From Opitutus sp. GAS368 (GTDB lineage Bacteria > Verrucomicrobiota > Verrucomicrobiia > Opitutales > Opitutaceae): a DNA stretch of 64,000 bases. The position numbers were made by a program, and so were the translations under genes. Shown piece by piece: positions 50,800-61,525 of the stretch (position 1 is its first letter; each line of letters begins with the position of its first letter). Location: positions 186,001 through 250,000 of the forward strand of contig NZ_LT629735.1 in assembly GCF_900104925.1 (NCBI RefSeq). Direction: 5' to 3'. The notes under the pieces are model-generated. The model saw nothing but the letters and a program-made list of their open reading frames with translations, was not told the DNA's origin and did not search any database.

Positions 50800-51759
50800 T
50801 CAAAGCGGCCGCGCCCGCAATTCCTCCAGCGCCGCCAGGACCGCCGCCGGGTCGAGATCCGCCAGCCGGCCGTCCGGTGCCTCGACGGCCCGGTGCTTCG
50901 GGTTATCCAGCGGGAACGGCCCGAAGCGCCGCGGCGAGGTCGGCCCGAAGATGGCCAGAACCCGGTTGCCGGACGCCGCCGACAGGTGCATCGGTCCGCT
51001 GTCGTTGCCGATGAAGGTCGCCGGCTGCCGCACCAGCGCGATCATCTGGTCCATCGGGCAACCCGTGAGGTTCAGGAAGCGTTCGCCCGGCACTGCGACC
51101 TCGGGCTTGGCGGGTTTGCCGGCGCACCAGGCGATTTTGCTGCCCGGAATGGTGCGGAAAATCAGCGCGGTCAGTTCGTTGAACCGCGGCCATTCCTTCT
51201 CCGCCCCGCGACTGTCCGTGAAAATGACAAAGGTGCTGCGCGGGTCGCCGGCGAAAAACGCCTGCCACGGGTAGATCACGCCCGCCCGCAGGTTCAGCGG
51301 AAAGTCCAGCCGCGGCGCGAGGCCGTCGGCCCGCAGGAAGGGCTGCAATATCTCCAGCGCGTGGTGGGGGCCCGCGCCCTCCGGCCGATCCACGCGGCGG
51401 GTGTAGAAAATCCCCGCGCCCTCGCGCGAATCGGGCCGGCCCCATTTCACCGGAGCCCGGGCCGCCGCGGTCATCAGTCCGGAGCGCAGCAGCCCCTGCA
51501 TGTCCCAGACCGCATCGAACCGCCGCCCGCGCCCGCGCAGCTGCCGCAGCAGCCGCAGAAAAGCCCGCCAGCCGTCGCGCCGGCGGAAGATGATGACCTC
51601 GTGCACGAACGGCGCCGCCTGCACCAGCCCGGCGAACCGTTCCCGCACCACCCAGCTGATCCGGCAGCCCGGCCGCTCCTTGGCCAGCACTTGCACCACC
51701 TGCAGCGCGTGCACGATGTCGCCGAGGGACGACGGCTTGATGACGAGGAGGCTTTGCAT
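50800..51759 (-). CDS. Glycosyltransferase family 9 (heptosyltransferase-like)
   Basis: A 319-residue paralogue of the preceding GT9 gene. The N-terminus MQSLLVIKPSSLGDIVHALQ and the donor site TFIGNDSGPMHLSAASGNRV with IFGPTSPRRFGP are clear. The ATG at 51759 places the N-terminal strand at residue 3. It is upstream of the paralogue with a 124-bp gap holding short hairpins, and divergent from the DUF4254 gene, 59 bp away. The sugar added cannot be read. Confidence 0.88.
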   Translation of the reverse strand: MQSLLVIKPSSLGDIVHALQVVQVLAKERPGCRISWVVRERFAGLVQAAPFVHEVIIFRRRDGWRAFLRLLRQLRGRGRRFDAVWDMQGLLRSGLMTAAARAPVKWGRPDSREGAGIFYTRRVDRPEGAGPHHALEILQPFLRADGLAPRLDFPLNLRAGVIYPWQAFFAGDPRSTFVIFTDSRGAEKEWPRFNELTALIFRTIPGSKIAWCAGKPAKPEVAVPGERFLNLTGCPMDQMIALVRQPATFIGNDSGPMHLSAASGNRVLAIFGPTSPRRFGPFPLDNPKHRAVEAPDGRLADLDPAAVLAALEELRARPL

Positions 51760-51818
51760 CGCGCGGATTCGCAGGCTTGTGTCCGGGCCTGTTTTGTCCA
51801 ACTCAATTTGCCGCCCGC

Positions 51819-52418
51819 ATGAAATTCGACGCCCCGGAAATCGCCGCCCGCCAGACCGAACTCACCGCCTGCTGGCATCAAGCCACGCCCGCCGTCGGCG
51901 CGGATGGTTTTTTCCGGCTGCTCGAGGAAAACCACCTCCGCAATTTTTCGCTCTGGCACGAGGAGGATGTCGCCCGCCGCGACGACCTCGGCTTCGAGCG
52001 CGTCTACCAGGCCAAGCGCAACATCGACCGCTTCAACCAGGAACGGAACAACTTTGCCGAGGAGATGGACAAGGCCGTCGTCGCCGCGCTCCATCCGCCG
52101 CAATCCGGCTGCCCGCGCAACTCCGAGACCCCCGGCATGATGATCGACCGCCTCTCCATCCTCGCGCTGAAGGAATACCACATGCACGAGGAGACCGTGC
52201 GCCCCGAGGCCTCCGTCGAGCACAAGGCGAAGTGCGCCGAGAAGCTCGCCCGCATCCGCCAGCAGCGCGCCGACCTTACGGGGTGCCTTGCCGACCTGTT
52301 CGCCGACGTGATCGCGAAACGCCGCACCTTCTCCGCCTACTTCCAGTTCAAGATGTATAACGACCCGGCGCTGAACCCCCAGCTCTACCGCAACGCGCCG
52401 AAGTCAGGCAGCGCATGA
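51819..52418 (+). CDS. DUF4254 protein in a lipopolysaccharide locus
   Basis: A 199-residue DUF4254 protein of unknown biochemical role, a family usually found among lipopolysaccharide glycosyltransferase genes. Family features are NHLRNFSLWHEEDVARR, the KRNIDRFNQERNNFAEEMD segment, and NSETPGMMIDRLSILALKE followed by HMHEE. It is largely helical, without signal or membrane segments. The ATG at 51819 starts MKFDAPEIAARQ. The stop overlaps the acyltransferase start by 4 bp, so it is co-translated with a lipid A-type enzyme. Confidence 0.85.
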   Translation: MKFDAPEIAARQTELTACWHQATPAVGADGFFRLLEENHLRNFSLWHEEDVARRDDLGFERVYQAKRNIDRFNQERNNFAEEMDKAVVAALHPPQSGCPRNSETPGMMIDRLSILALKEYHMHEETVRPEASVEHKAKCAEKLARIRQQRADLTGCLADLFADVIAKRRTFSAYFQFKMYNDPALNPQLYRNAPKSGSA

Positions 52419-53323
52419 GCGGCGCCGGCGAGCACCCGCGCCTCTGGCTGCCGCAGCACTGGCCCATGTGGACCGGCCTCGGCTTCCTCTGGTTGGCCGA
52501 CAAGCTCCCCTGGCCCGAGAAGCGCGCCCTCGCCCGCGTCCTCGGCTGGCTCGTTTTCCATGTCGTCGGCATCCGCCGCCGCGTGGTCTTCACCAACCTG
52601 AAGCTCTGTTTCCCCGAAAAATCCCCCGGCGAAATCACCACCCTGGCCCGCGCCCACTACGACTCGCTCGCCTTCGGGCTCTTCGAGGTCTGCGCCGGCT
52701 GGTGGGCGAAGTCCTCCGACCTGCCGCCCCACCGCGTCGTCGGCCTCGAGCACCTGACGGCCGCGCTGGCCCGGGGCCACGGCGCCCTCCTGCTCACGGC
52801 GCATTTCACCACCCTTGAGATCGGCGGCCGGTTCATGTCCGAATCCCACCCCATGGGCGGACTCTTCCGCGACCCCAACAATCCCGTCGTCGCCCACCTC
52901 ATGCGCGGCCAGCGCACCCGCCACCTGTCGCCCGCCGTGCATTTCGACGACCTGCGCGGCCTCGTGCGGGGCCTGCGCGGCAACGCCGCCATCTGGTATG
53001 CCCCCGACCAGGGCAAGCGCAGCAAGTCCTCCGAAATCCTCCCCTTCTTCGGCGTGCCGGCCATCACCAACACCGCCACCAGCAAGATCGCCGAAATGAC
53101 CGGCTGTGCCGTCGTGCCCTTCTTCGCGAAGCGTGAGGCCGACCATTCCTACACGCTGACCATTCTGCCGGCCTTGGAAAACTTCCCGACCACGGACGCC
53201 GCGGCCGACGCCGTGCGGATCAACCAGCTCATCGAGCAGCATGTCCGCCTCGCTCCCGAGCAATACTTCTGGGTGCACAGGCGCTTCAAGGCTCGCGGCG
53301 AGGGCTACCCCGCGGTCTACTGA
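52415..53323 (+). CDS. LpxL/HtrB-like lipid A acyltransferase
   Basis: A 302-residue membrane-associated acyltransferase that probably adds a secondary fatty acid to lipid A. The catalytic H(X4)E motif is in TAHFTTLEIGGR, and later conserved segments are FRDPNNPVV and YAPDQGKRSKSSEILPFFG, as in the LpxL/LpxM family. It has a hydrophobic stretch near residues 38-52 instead of a long N-terminal anchor. It is coupled to the DUF4254 gene by a 4-bp overlap and followed after 3 bp by a GT9 gene, so it belongs to a five-gene run. Confidence 0.88.
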   Translation: MSGAGEHPRLWLPQHWPMWTGLGFLWLADKLPWPEKRALARVLGWLVFHVVGIRRRVVFTNLKLCFPEKSPGEITTLARAHYDSLAFGLFEVCAGWWAKSSDLPPHRVVGLEHLTAALARGHGALLLTAHFTTLEIGGRFMSESHPMGGLFRDPNNPVVAHLMRGQRTRHLSPAVHFDDLRGLVRGLRGNAAIWYAPDQGKRSKSSEILPFFGVPAITNTATSKIAEMTGCAVVPFFAKREADHSYTLTILPALENFPTTDAAADAVRINQLIEQHVRLAPEQYFWVHRRFKARGEGYPAVY

Positions 53324-53326
53324 GCC

Positions 53327-54352
53327 ATGCCCTGGCCCGACCCGCGCCCGCTGCGCATCCTGGTGATCCGCTACCGTTTCATCGGCGACACCGTCCTGGC
53401 CATCCCCACCCTGCGCAACCTCCGCCGCGCCTTCCCGAAGGCGAAGATCGACGTGCTCGGCGAACCGGTCTCGGGCGACACCCTCGCGCTCTGCCCCTAC
53501 AAGGATGAACTCCTCTACTTCGCCCCGCGCCTGAAGGGTGAAAAGAAGCGCGCGGCGAAATTTCCGACGACGCTGCTCGGCGCCGCGGGTTTCCTGCGCG
53601 CCCGGCAATACGACCGCTGCTACATCCTGCGCCGCTCCTTCTCCAGTGCCATCCTGCCGTTGCTGGCCGGCATCCCGCACCGGGTCGGCTTCGCGACCGA
53701 CCGCCGCGCCTGGCTGCTCCAGCGCAGCACGCCCTACGCCGACAAGCACGAGGTCGAGTGCTTCCTGGATGTCCTCCGCGCCGACGGCATTCCCGTCACC
53801 GACACGCACAACGAGAACTGGACCGATCCCGCGGCCGACGCGCGCGTTGCCGCCGGCCTGCCCCCGGGCAAACGCCCCCGGGTTTTCCTCTGCGCCAAGT
53901 CCATCGTGCCGTCCAAGGATTGGGCGCCCGGGCGCTTTGCCCGGCTCATCGCCTGGCTGGTCAACGAGCGCGGTTGCGAGATCCACCTCTGCGATGCGCC
54001 CGGCTACGCGGCTTACTACGAAGAAATCCGCGCCGCGCTCCCCGCGCCGCTCGCCCGCGACTGGACCGACTGGAGCAAGCAGCTCTCGATCAAGGAATCC
54101 AATTCACTCTTCCAGCGCATGGACCTCGCCATCGGCATCGACACCGGCCTGCTGCACCTGGCCGCTTCGTTCCATGTGCCGGTCGTGGCCTTGTTCGGCC
54201 CGCTCGAGCCGTGGCGCTGGCACCCGTGGGACACGAGGCACACGATCCTGCGGCCCGACGACCTCACCGGCCCGCGCCCGTTGTTGCGCCTGTCCGTCGC
54301 CGAGGTGCAAGCGGCGGTTGAGCCCTACCTGGCCGCCATCGCCCCGCCATGA
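53327..54352 (+). CDS. Glycosyltransferase family 9
   Basis: A 341-residue GT9 protein. The N-terminus ILVIRYRFIGDTVLAIPTLR is a GT9 signature, and the donor-site region LAIGIDTGLLHLAASFHVPV leads to LFGPLEPWRWHPW. It is more distant from the two minus-strand GT9 proteins than they are from each other, so it probably adds a different core sugar. It sits 3 bp after the acyltransferase gene and overlaps the next gene by 4 bp. Confidence 0.87.
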   Translation: MPWPDPRPLRILVIRYRFIGDTVLAIPTLRNLRRAFPKAKIDVLGEPVSGDTLALCPYKDELLYFAPRLKGEKKRAAKFPTTLLGAAGFLRARQYDRCYILRRSFSSAILPLLAGIPHRVGFATDRRAWLLQRSTPYADKHEVECFLDVLRADGIPVTDTHNENWTDPAADARVAAGLPPGKRPRVFLCAKSIVPSKDWAPGRFARLIAWLVNERGCEIHLCDAPGYAAYYEEIRAALPAPLARDWTDWSKQLSIKESNSLFQRMDLAIGIDTGLLHLAASFHVPVVALFGPLEPWRWHPWDTRHTILRPDDLTGPRPLLRLSVAEVQAAVEPYLAAIAPP

Positions 54353-55455
54353 GCGCGAAAGCCCGTGTGATTCACTTCGTCACGGGCGGCGGCTCCGGCG
54401 CGACCAGGGTTGCGCTCGAACTCGCCTGCGGCCACCTGCGTACGGGCAACTATGAGCCACTGCTCGTGTTGCGCCGCAAGCGGGTCCCGCTCCCCGCGCC
54501 CATGCAGGCGCAGATTGCCGCGGCCGGCCTGCGCACCGCGTGGGTGGACGAAGGCCCCAAGTGGACGACCCGGCGCCAACTCGCGGCGCTCATCGCGGAA
54601 TTCAAACCGCAGGTCCTGGCGGCGCACGGCAACAGCGAGCACCTCTGGGGCCGACAGGCGGCCTTCGCGGCAAATGTGCCCGTCGTCCTGCATGTCGAGC
54701 AGAACTGCGAGCGCTACCTGTTCTGGCGGCGCTGGTCCGCGCAACGGCTCGCGGCCCAAACCACGGCGACCGTCTGCGTCTCGCAGGGTGTCGCCGACCA
54801 CGTCCGCCCGCTCGGGCTCGTCGGCCCGCGCCTCGAAATCATCCACAACGGCGTCGATCCGGCGCACTACTCCGCCGGCACGCCGGCATTCGCCTCGCGC
54901 AGCCAGGACATCATCATGTTCGCCCGCTTTGCCCGCCAGAAGGACCAGCCGACCCTGATCCGGGCGGCCGGGCGGCTGGTCGCACAGGGCTGGACCGGCC
55001 GCCTGCTGCTCGGCGGCTGGAACAAGGAGTCGCACCGTCGCGCCAGCGAGAAACTCGTGCGCCGCCTCGGGCTGGCCGGCCGGGTCGATTTTCTTGGGCA
55101 GGTCGCGGATGTCGCGCCCATCTACCACCGCTGCCGGGCCGCGGTGCTTTCGACGCATTACGAAGGCCTGCCGCTGGTGCTGATCGAATATATGGCGGCC
55201 GGCTGTGCCGCCATCGGCAGCGAGGCTCCGGGCGTGACCGACATCATCCAACCCGGCGTCAATGGCTGGCTCTTCCCCTCCGGGGACGCGGCGGCGCTGG
55301 TCGCGATCCTGACCGGCGTGCTCGCGGGCGGCCCGGCCATTGAGGCCGTGGTGGCCCGCGGCGAGGCCGACGCCTCGGCGCGCTTCTCGCTCGCGCGGAT
55401 GATCAGCCGCTACGAGGCCTTGTTCGCCGAACTTCTCGCCCCTGGGGCCGGCTAA
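54349..55455 (+). CDS. Glycosyltransferase family 4
   Basis: A 368-residue retaining GT-B glycosyltransferase. The N-terminal HFVTGGGSGATRVALELA region and the C-terminal donor domain are clear; the EX7E-type motif lies in HYEGLPLVLIEYMAAG, followed by ITDII-like VTDIIQPGVNGWLF. It is probably cytoplasmic and acts on lipopolysaccharide core or O-antigen. It overlaps the preceding GT9 gene by 4 bp. The donor and acceptor sugars are unknown. Confidence 0.9.
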   Translation: MSAKARVIHFVTGGGSGATRVALELACGHLRTGNYEPLLVLRRKRVPLPAPMQAQIAAAGLRTAWVDEGPKWTTRRQLAALIAEFKPQVLAAHGNSEHLWGRQAAFAANVPVVLHVEQNCERYLFWRRWSAQRLAAQTTATVCVSQGVADHVRPLGLVGPRLEIIHNGVDPAHYSAGTPAFASRSQDIIMFARFARQKDQPTLIRAAGRLVAQGWTGRLLLGGWNKESHRRASEKLVRRLGLAGRVDFLGQVADVAPIYHRCRAAVLSTHYEGLPLVLIEYMAAGCAAIGSEAPGVTDIIQPGVNGWLFPSGDAAALVAILTGVLAGGPAIEAVVARGEADASARFSLARMISRYEALFAELLAPGAG

Positions 55456-55496
55456 GTTCTTGTAACGGGAACATCGGCCTGCTCGTCTGTAGGCCA

Positions 55497-56558
55497 GTGT
55501 CTGCACACACACCGCTGGTCATCCGTTTCGGCGCCATGGGGGACATGATCCTGCTCGTCCCCATGCTGAAGGCCCTGCAGCAGCGTTACGGGCAGCCCTG
55601 CACCCTGATTTCCTCGGGTGGCTGGACCCCGCCGCTCATGCAACGCGTGCCCGCCTGCGGCGAGGTGAGCCTGCTCACCAGCCGCCGGGCACCGTATTTT
55701 TTCAACCGCAGCCAGTGGCAACTGGTGGATTTCCTGCGACGGCGCCCGCCCGGGCCCGTTTACGTCATGGAACCGGATGAGAAACCCCTGAGCCTCCTCC
55801 GGCGCGGCGGCGTCGGCCCGGAATGGATCTGCACCATGCGGGACCTGCCGCGGCTGCCGGGCGAGCACGTTGCCACGCACGCCTTGCGCCTCGCCCGCCA
55901 GACCCCGGTCGCACTGGGCACTGACACCGCCTTCAACGGGGAAATCCCCGCGGCACCCGATACCCGCCTGACCTTGTCCGAAGCCGACCGCCGCGACTGC
56001 GCCGCGTGGCTGGAGAGCCGGCACCTGGCCGGGGCGCCGCTCGTGCTGATCCAGCCCGGCAACAAGAAGACCATGAAGGGCGGCCCGCGCCAGCGGGGGA
56101 GTAATGCGAAATACTGGCCGGAAGACAACTGGGCGGAGGTCATCGCGGCCGTGCGGCGGCTTCTGCCCTCGTCTCGCGTGCTGATCTGCGGCGCCCCGAG
56201 CGAGCGTCCGCTGGCCGAGGACATTGCGAGCCGGCTGCCCGGCGAACAAAGCCATGTGCTCATCGCCACCGATGACCTGCCGGTTTCCCGGCTGCTCGCG
56301 CTGCAGGAGCGGGCGCACAGCATGATCAGCGTGGACACGGGACCGGCCCATGCCGCCGCGGCCATGGGTTGCCCGCTGGTCGTGATGTTTGCCCGCAAGG
56401 CCCATATCGCCGCGGAACTCTACGCTCCGATTCCGACGGCCGCACCGGTGAAAATCCTTCTGCCGTCGGATCCGTCGCCCGACGCCGGCCTGCTCTCGGT
56501 CACCCCCGCCACCGTCATTCAGACCTGGCAAGGACTGCTTCCCGCCTGCCGGAGCTAG
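55497..56558 (+). CDS. Glycosyltransferase family 9
   Basis: A 353-residue GT9 protein starting at a GTG (55497). The N-terminal VIRFGAMGDMILLVPMLKAL is the GT9 signature, and SMISVDTGPAHAAAAMGCPL is the donor-site region. It closes the lipopolysaccharide gene run, 41 bp after the GT4 gene. A KKTMKGGPRQRGS segment in the middle may contact phosphate groups. A start at a non-ATG codon fits the lack of an ATG near the conserved start. Confidence 0.85.
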   Translation: MSAHTPLVIRFGAMGDMILLVPMLKALQQRYGQPCTLISSGGWTPPLMQRVPACGEVSLLTSRRAPYFFNRSQWQLVDFLRRRPPGPVYVMEPDEKPLSLLRRGGVGPEWICTMRDLPRLPGEHVATHALRLARQTPVALGTDTAFNGEIPAAPDTRLTLSEADRRDCAAWLESRHLAGAPLVLIQPGNKKTMKGGPRQRGSNAKYWPEDNWAEVIAAVRRLLPSSRVLICGAPSERPLAEDIASRLPGEQSHVLIATDDLPVSRLLALQERAHSMISVDTGPAHAAAAMGCPLVVMFARKAHIAAELYAPIPTAAPVKILLPSDPSPDAGLLSVTPATVIQTWQGLLPACRS

Positions 56559-56625
56559 CCTCCGCCGCCGGACCGGTTTTGGCGTTGCTGCCTCGCTCGC
56601 CAGCCGCAGCCTCATTCCTGCCGCC

Positions 56626-58344
<1,719 letters not shown>

Positions 58345-58372
58345 GCGACAAGACCATCGCGTCGTGGCCGGC

Positions 58373-58993
58373 ATGAAACCAACCCTCCTCCAATTCTTCC
58401 TGCCGGTCCTGCTCCTTCTGCCCGCACTTCGCGCCGACCCCATGCCACCGGCACCCGAACGGGAGGCCCGGGCCCACCAGGCCACGCAGCAACGCCTGGC
58501 CCACGCCGCCTCGGCGAAATACAATCCCTACGACACCGGGAACCGCGATATCCGGAAGGCGGCCTATGCCCTCTTGGATCAAAAGAAACCCGCGGAGGCC
58601 ATCGCGTGCGCCGAAAAGGGATTGGCGCGTTTCCCGTGCGACATCGAACTGCGGATGATCCTGGCCAGCGCCTGGCGCGAGGCCGGCGACCAGGCCAAGG
58701 CCGATCAGTTCCAGGCCGAATGGATGGGTCTGGTGGATTCCATCCTGCAAAGCGGCACCGGCCGCGATTACGCCTCGGCCTTCCGGGTCATCAGCGTGGA
58801 CGAGGAATATTGCGTGCTGCGCGTTCTCCGCCTGCAAGTGACCAAGCAGGCGCTCGATCAGCACGACGGCAGTGCCTTCGATCTCATGACCGTCAAGCGG
58901 CCCGAGTCCGACGCCGAGCTCACCCTCTATTTCAACATCGATTTGCCCTCGCAGTGGCTCGCCCAGCAGTTCGCGGCCCCGGTAAAAAAGTAA
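58373..58993 (+). CDS. Exported DUF4919-like protein
   Basis: A 206-residue protein with a signal peptide (QFFLPVLLLLPALRA). The N-terminal half has a TPR-like helix pair (YALLDQKKPAEAIACAEKGL, then LRMILASAWREAGDQAKADQ). The C-terminal half matches the DUF4919 pattern, AFRVISVDEEYCVLRVL, DGSAFDLMTVKRPESDAE and LYFNIDLP. The family's function is unknown. The ATG at 58373 begins the signal peptide. It follows the ABC ATPase by 28 bp and may share its transcript. A short hairpin follows the stop. Confidence 0.7.
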   Translation: MKPTLLQFFLPVLLLLPALRADPMPPAPEREARAHQATQQRLAHAASAKYNPYDTGNRDIRKAAYALLDQKKPAEAIACAEKGLARFPCDIELRMILASAWREAGDQAKADQFQAEWMGLVDSILQSGTGRDYASAFRVISVDEEYCVLRVLRLQVTKQALDQHDGSAFDLMTVKRPESDAELTLYFNIDLPSQWLAQQFAAPVKK

Positions 58994-58997
58994 CCCC

Positions 58998-59018
58998 AAC
59001 GGCCATGCCCCGTTTTTT
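58998..59018 (+). terminator. Weak terminator after the DUF4919 gene
   Basis: AACGG pairs with CCGTT over a 7-base loop, followed directly by TTTT. It lies between convergent genes, 4 bp after the stop of the DUF4919 gene. The short stem makes it uncertain. Confidence 0.4.
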
Positions 59019-59035
59019 GCCTTACCGCTTGAACC

Positions 59036-59518
59036 TCACCCGCCCAACGCGGGACCGGCCGGCAGACCGACCTGCCGCAACGCCTCGTAGGTGGCGATAC
59101 CCGCTGCGGTCGAGAGGTTGAGCGAACGCAGCTCGCCGTTGGCGTGCGGGATCTTGACGCGCTGCGGATCGCCGAGCTCGCCGTGCAGCCACTCGGGCGC
59201 CCCGGCCTCCTCGTTGCCGAACACCAGCCCGTCGCCGTCGACATAGGTCACATCCCAAAAAGTCCGCGTCGCGTGCGTGGTGAACAGCCACAGCCGGCGC
59301 GGGGCCGCCGCACTGGCCTTGAAGGCCGCCCAGTCGGCGTGGTGGTGCACATCGAGCGAATGCCAGTAATCCATGCCCGCGCGCTTGAGGTTGCGATCGT
59401 TAATCTCGAATCCCAAGGGATGAACGAGATGCAACCGCGTCCGGGTTACCGCGCACATCCGGCCGATATTGCCGGTATTTTGCGGAATCTGCGGTTGAAA
59501 CAACACCACGTGAAGCAT
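59036..59518 (-). CDS. trmL: tRNA (cytidine(34)-2'-O)-methyltransferase
   Basis: SPOUT-fold methyltransferase that methylates the wobble ribose of leucine tRNAs. At 160 residues it has the N-terminal LFQPQIPQNTGNIGRMCAVT, the central VFGNEEAGAPEWLHG, and the knot region RSLNLSTAAGIATYEALRQ. The start MLHVVLFQPQIPQNTG is standard. It is divergent from the response regulator gene, 91 bp away, and convergent with the DUF4919 gene. Confidence 0.92.
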   Translation of the reverse strand: MLHVVLFQPQIPQNTGNIGRMCAVTRTRLHLVHPLGFEINDRNLKRAGMDYWHSLDVHHHADWAAFKASAAAPRRLWLFTTHATRTFWDVTYVDGDGLVFGNEEAGAPEWLHGELGDPQRVKIPHANGELRSLNLSTAAGIATYEALRQVGLPAGPALGG

Positions 59519-59609
59519 TTGCGATGGTTGGAAGGCTTAATCCGCTTTACGGCAAGCCGTTTTCCCCTAGTTAAGCAGGTGCCGCACGGGCCGCGGCCAC
59601 ACCTAAGCC

Positions 59610-60077
59610 ATGCCTAATTCCGCGCCCAAATCAGGGGAAAAGATCGTTGTGCTCGTGGACGACGAGTTCTCCTACATTGACCTGCTCCAACAACTGCTCG
59701 GCGAGCACCTCGACCGCCCCGTGCACGGTTTCACCAAACCGGCCGACGCCATCCGCGCGCTGCCCGCCCTCAATGTCGGCATCATCATCACCGACTACCA
59801 GATGCCCGACATCAACGGCCTGCAGTTCATCGCCGCGGTGCAGAAGATCGATCCCCGGATCCCGGTGGTGATGATCACGGCCTACAACATGTCGTTCACC
59901 GAACGCGAGCTCGCCGCCGTGCCCTCGCTCAAGACCATCGTGCGAAAACCCTTCAAGTGGACCACGCTCGCCGCCGAGGTCGTGAAATACTGGCCTGATG
60001 CGAACCCACCTCAGGTCATCCGCTCGAGCTCGCCCTTCAAGGAGGGCGGATCAGGCGCGCCGTTTAAGAACGCGTAG
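59610..60077 (+). CDS. Single-domain response regulator
   Basis: A 155-residue receiver-only protein. The acidic pocket VLVDDEF, the phospho-aspartate in IIITDYQMPD (D62), the switch threonine in VMITAYN and the lysine in IVRKPFKW are all present. There is no DNA-binding or other output domain, so it probably acts through protein contact. No partner kinase is adjacent. A possible promoter, TTTACG and TAGTTA 16 bases apart, lies at 59546-59573. Its 3' end overlaps the convergent thrB gene by 27 bp, and the last 25 residues are low-complexity and probably read into that gene's antisense. Confidence 0.88.
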   Translation: MPNSAPKSGEKIVVLVDDEFSYIDLLQQLLGEHLDRPVHGFTKPADAIRALPALNVGIIITDYQMPDINGLQFIAAVQKIDPRIPVVMITAYNMSFTERELAAVPSLKTIVRKPFKWTTLAAEVVKYWPDANPPQVIRSSSPFKEGGSGAPFKNA

Positions 60078-60974
60078 CCCGTTGTTGTCGGCGTGGAGCG
60101 GGTGGATGGTCGCGGGCAGCTTGTGCGCCGCAAAGGCCGCCGCCATCGCGCGGCCGACCTTCGCTGCCTTCGCCGGCCGGGCCACGCACAGCACGCTCGA
60201 GCCGCTGCCGCTCAGCCAGCCGGTCAGCGCGCCCGCGGCCACGCCGGCCTCGATGGCGTTCTTCGCGCCGGGAATCAGCGGCAGCCGGTAGGGCTCGTGT
60301 AGAAAGTCGCGCACGGCGTCGCGCAACCGGTCGTATTCCCCGGAAAGGATGGCGGCCGTCACGTAGACGGCGCTGTTCACGCTCTTGATCGCGTCGAAAT
60401 ACGGCAGCTCCTTCGGCAGGATGCCGCGGGCCTTCTTGGTCTCGAGCTCCTGGTCGGGGGAGACGACGACGAAGCACAGGTCCTTGCCGATCGGCTTGCG
60501 CAGCACGCCGAGCAGTTCGCCGGTGTGTGGATCGCAGCGCGCCACGCAGAAACCGCCGATGACGGCGGGCGTCGCGTTATCGGGATGCCCCTCCAGCTGG
60601 GTCACAAGGCTGCACAGGTCGTCCTTGGTCAGCTTGGCGCCGGCCAGCTCGTTGAGCGCCGCGACCACGCCGGCGCGCAGCGTCACGCTCGAGCCGAGGC
60701 CGCGCGACATCGGCACGTCGCCGGTGATGCTGAGCTCGTAGCCGAACTCCTCCACCCCGGCGCGCACGAAGAACAGCGCCGCCGCCTCGTCGGCCATGCC
60801 AAGCCCGGCGGTGTCGCGGTCGGTCAGCGGCCGGGCGCCGCTCCAGTCGCCGCGGGTCAGCGTGATGTCATTGTAGATGGACAGCGCGAGCCCGAGCGTG
60901 TCGAAGCCCGAGCCGCAATTGGAGGTGCTGCCAGGCACGCGGACGGTGACGCGGTTCGGGAGTTTCTTGCTCAT
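60051..60974 (-). CDS. thrB: Homoserine kinase
   Basis: GHMP kinase phosphorylating homoserine on the threonine pathway. At 307 residues it has the N-terminal VRVPGSTSNCGSGFDTLGLA, the ATP-binding glycine loop SRGLGSSVTLRAGVVAAL, and LEGHPDNATPAVIGG. The C-terminal GSGSSVLCV follows. Its ATG overlaps the smpB stop by 4 bp, so the two are translated together, although their functions are unrelated. The 3' end overlaps the response regulator gene. Confidence 0.94.
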   Translation of the reverse strand: MSKKLPNRVTVRVPGSTSNCGSGFDTLGLALSIYNDITLTRGDWSGARPLTDRDTAGLGMADEAAALFFVRAGVEEFGYELSITGDVPMSRGLGSSVTLRAGVVAALNELAGAKLTKDDLCSLVTQLEGHPDNATPAVIGGFCVARCDPHTGELLGVLRKPIGKDLCFVVVSPDQELETKKARGILPKELPYFDAIKSVNSAVYVTAAILSGEYDRLRDAVRDFLHEPYRLPLIPGAKNAIEAGVAAGALTGWLSGSGSSVLCVARPAKAAKVGRAMAAAFAAHKLPATIHPLHADNNGLRVLKRRA

Positions 60975-61444
60975 GCGCGGTGTTTGAGGGCCTTGCGGGC
61001 CTCGAGGTTCTGCTCACGTTTTTTGACGTCGGCCCGCTTGTCGAACTGCTTTTTGCCGGACGCGGTGGCGATCTCGACCTTCACGAGCGCCTGCTTGAAA
61101 TACATGCGCAGCGCCACGATGGTCTTGCCGCCGGTCTCGACGGCCTGCGCCAGCTTGCGGATTTCGTTCGCGTTGAGCAGCAGCGCGCGGACGCGCCGCG
61201 GGGCGTGCTGGGAGAGGCCGCCGTGCGAGTATTCCTGGATGTAGGCGCCGTAGAGCCACACCCCGCCCTTCTCGACCCGGGCGAAGGCGTCGGTGATCTG
61301 CGCCTTGCCGGCGCGGATGGACTTCACCTCGGTGCCGGCCAGCTTGATGCCCGCCTCGAACTTGTCGTGGATGAAATAGTCCCGCAGAGCCTTCGAATTG
61401 CGAAGCTCGGTGTAGCGGGCGGAGTCTGACGGCTTGGCGGCCAT
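60971..61444 (-). CDS. smpB: SsrA-binding protein
   Basis: Binds tmRNA and delivers it to stalled ribosomes in trans-translation. At 157 residues it has the family segments LAGTEVKSIRAGKAQITDAF, GGVWLYGAYIQEYSHGG, and the basic C-terminus KREQNLEARKALKHRA. The ATG at 61444 starts MAAKPSDSARYTELRNSK; the extra in-frame codons upstream run into a terminator hairpin and were rejected. It is co-translated with thrB by a 4-bp overlap. Confidence 0.95.
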   Translation of the reverse strand: MAAKPSDSARYTELRNSKALRDYFIHDKFEAGIKLAGTEVKSIRAGKAQITDAFARVEKGGVWLYGAYIQEYSHGGLSQHAPRRVRALLLNANEIRKLAQAVETGGKTIVALRMYFKQALVKVEIATASGKKQFDKRADVKKREQNLEARKALKHRA

Positions 61445-61491
61445 GGGCGGAAGGCAGTGATGCGCCGGACGGCGCGGGGCGGCAAACAAAA

Positions 61492-61515
61492 GAAGCGAGG
61501 CCGGGGCCTCGCTTC
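61492..61515 (-). terminator. Rho-independent terminator after rpoZ
   Basis: On the minus strand GAAGCGAGGCC pairs with GGCCTCGCTTC (11 bp, 2-base loop), followed by TTTTGTTTG. It lies between rpoZ and smpB and so separates them into two transcripts. Confidence 0.8.
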
Positions 61516-61525
61516 GCGGAAATCA

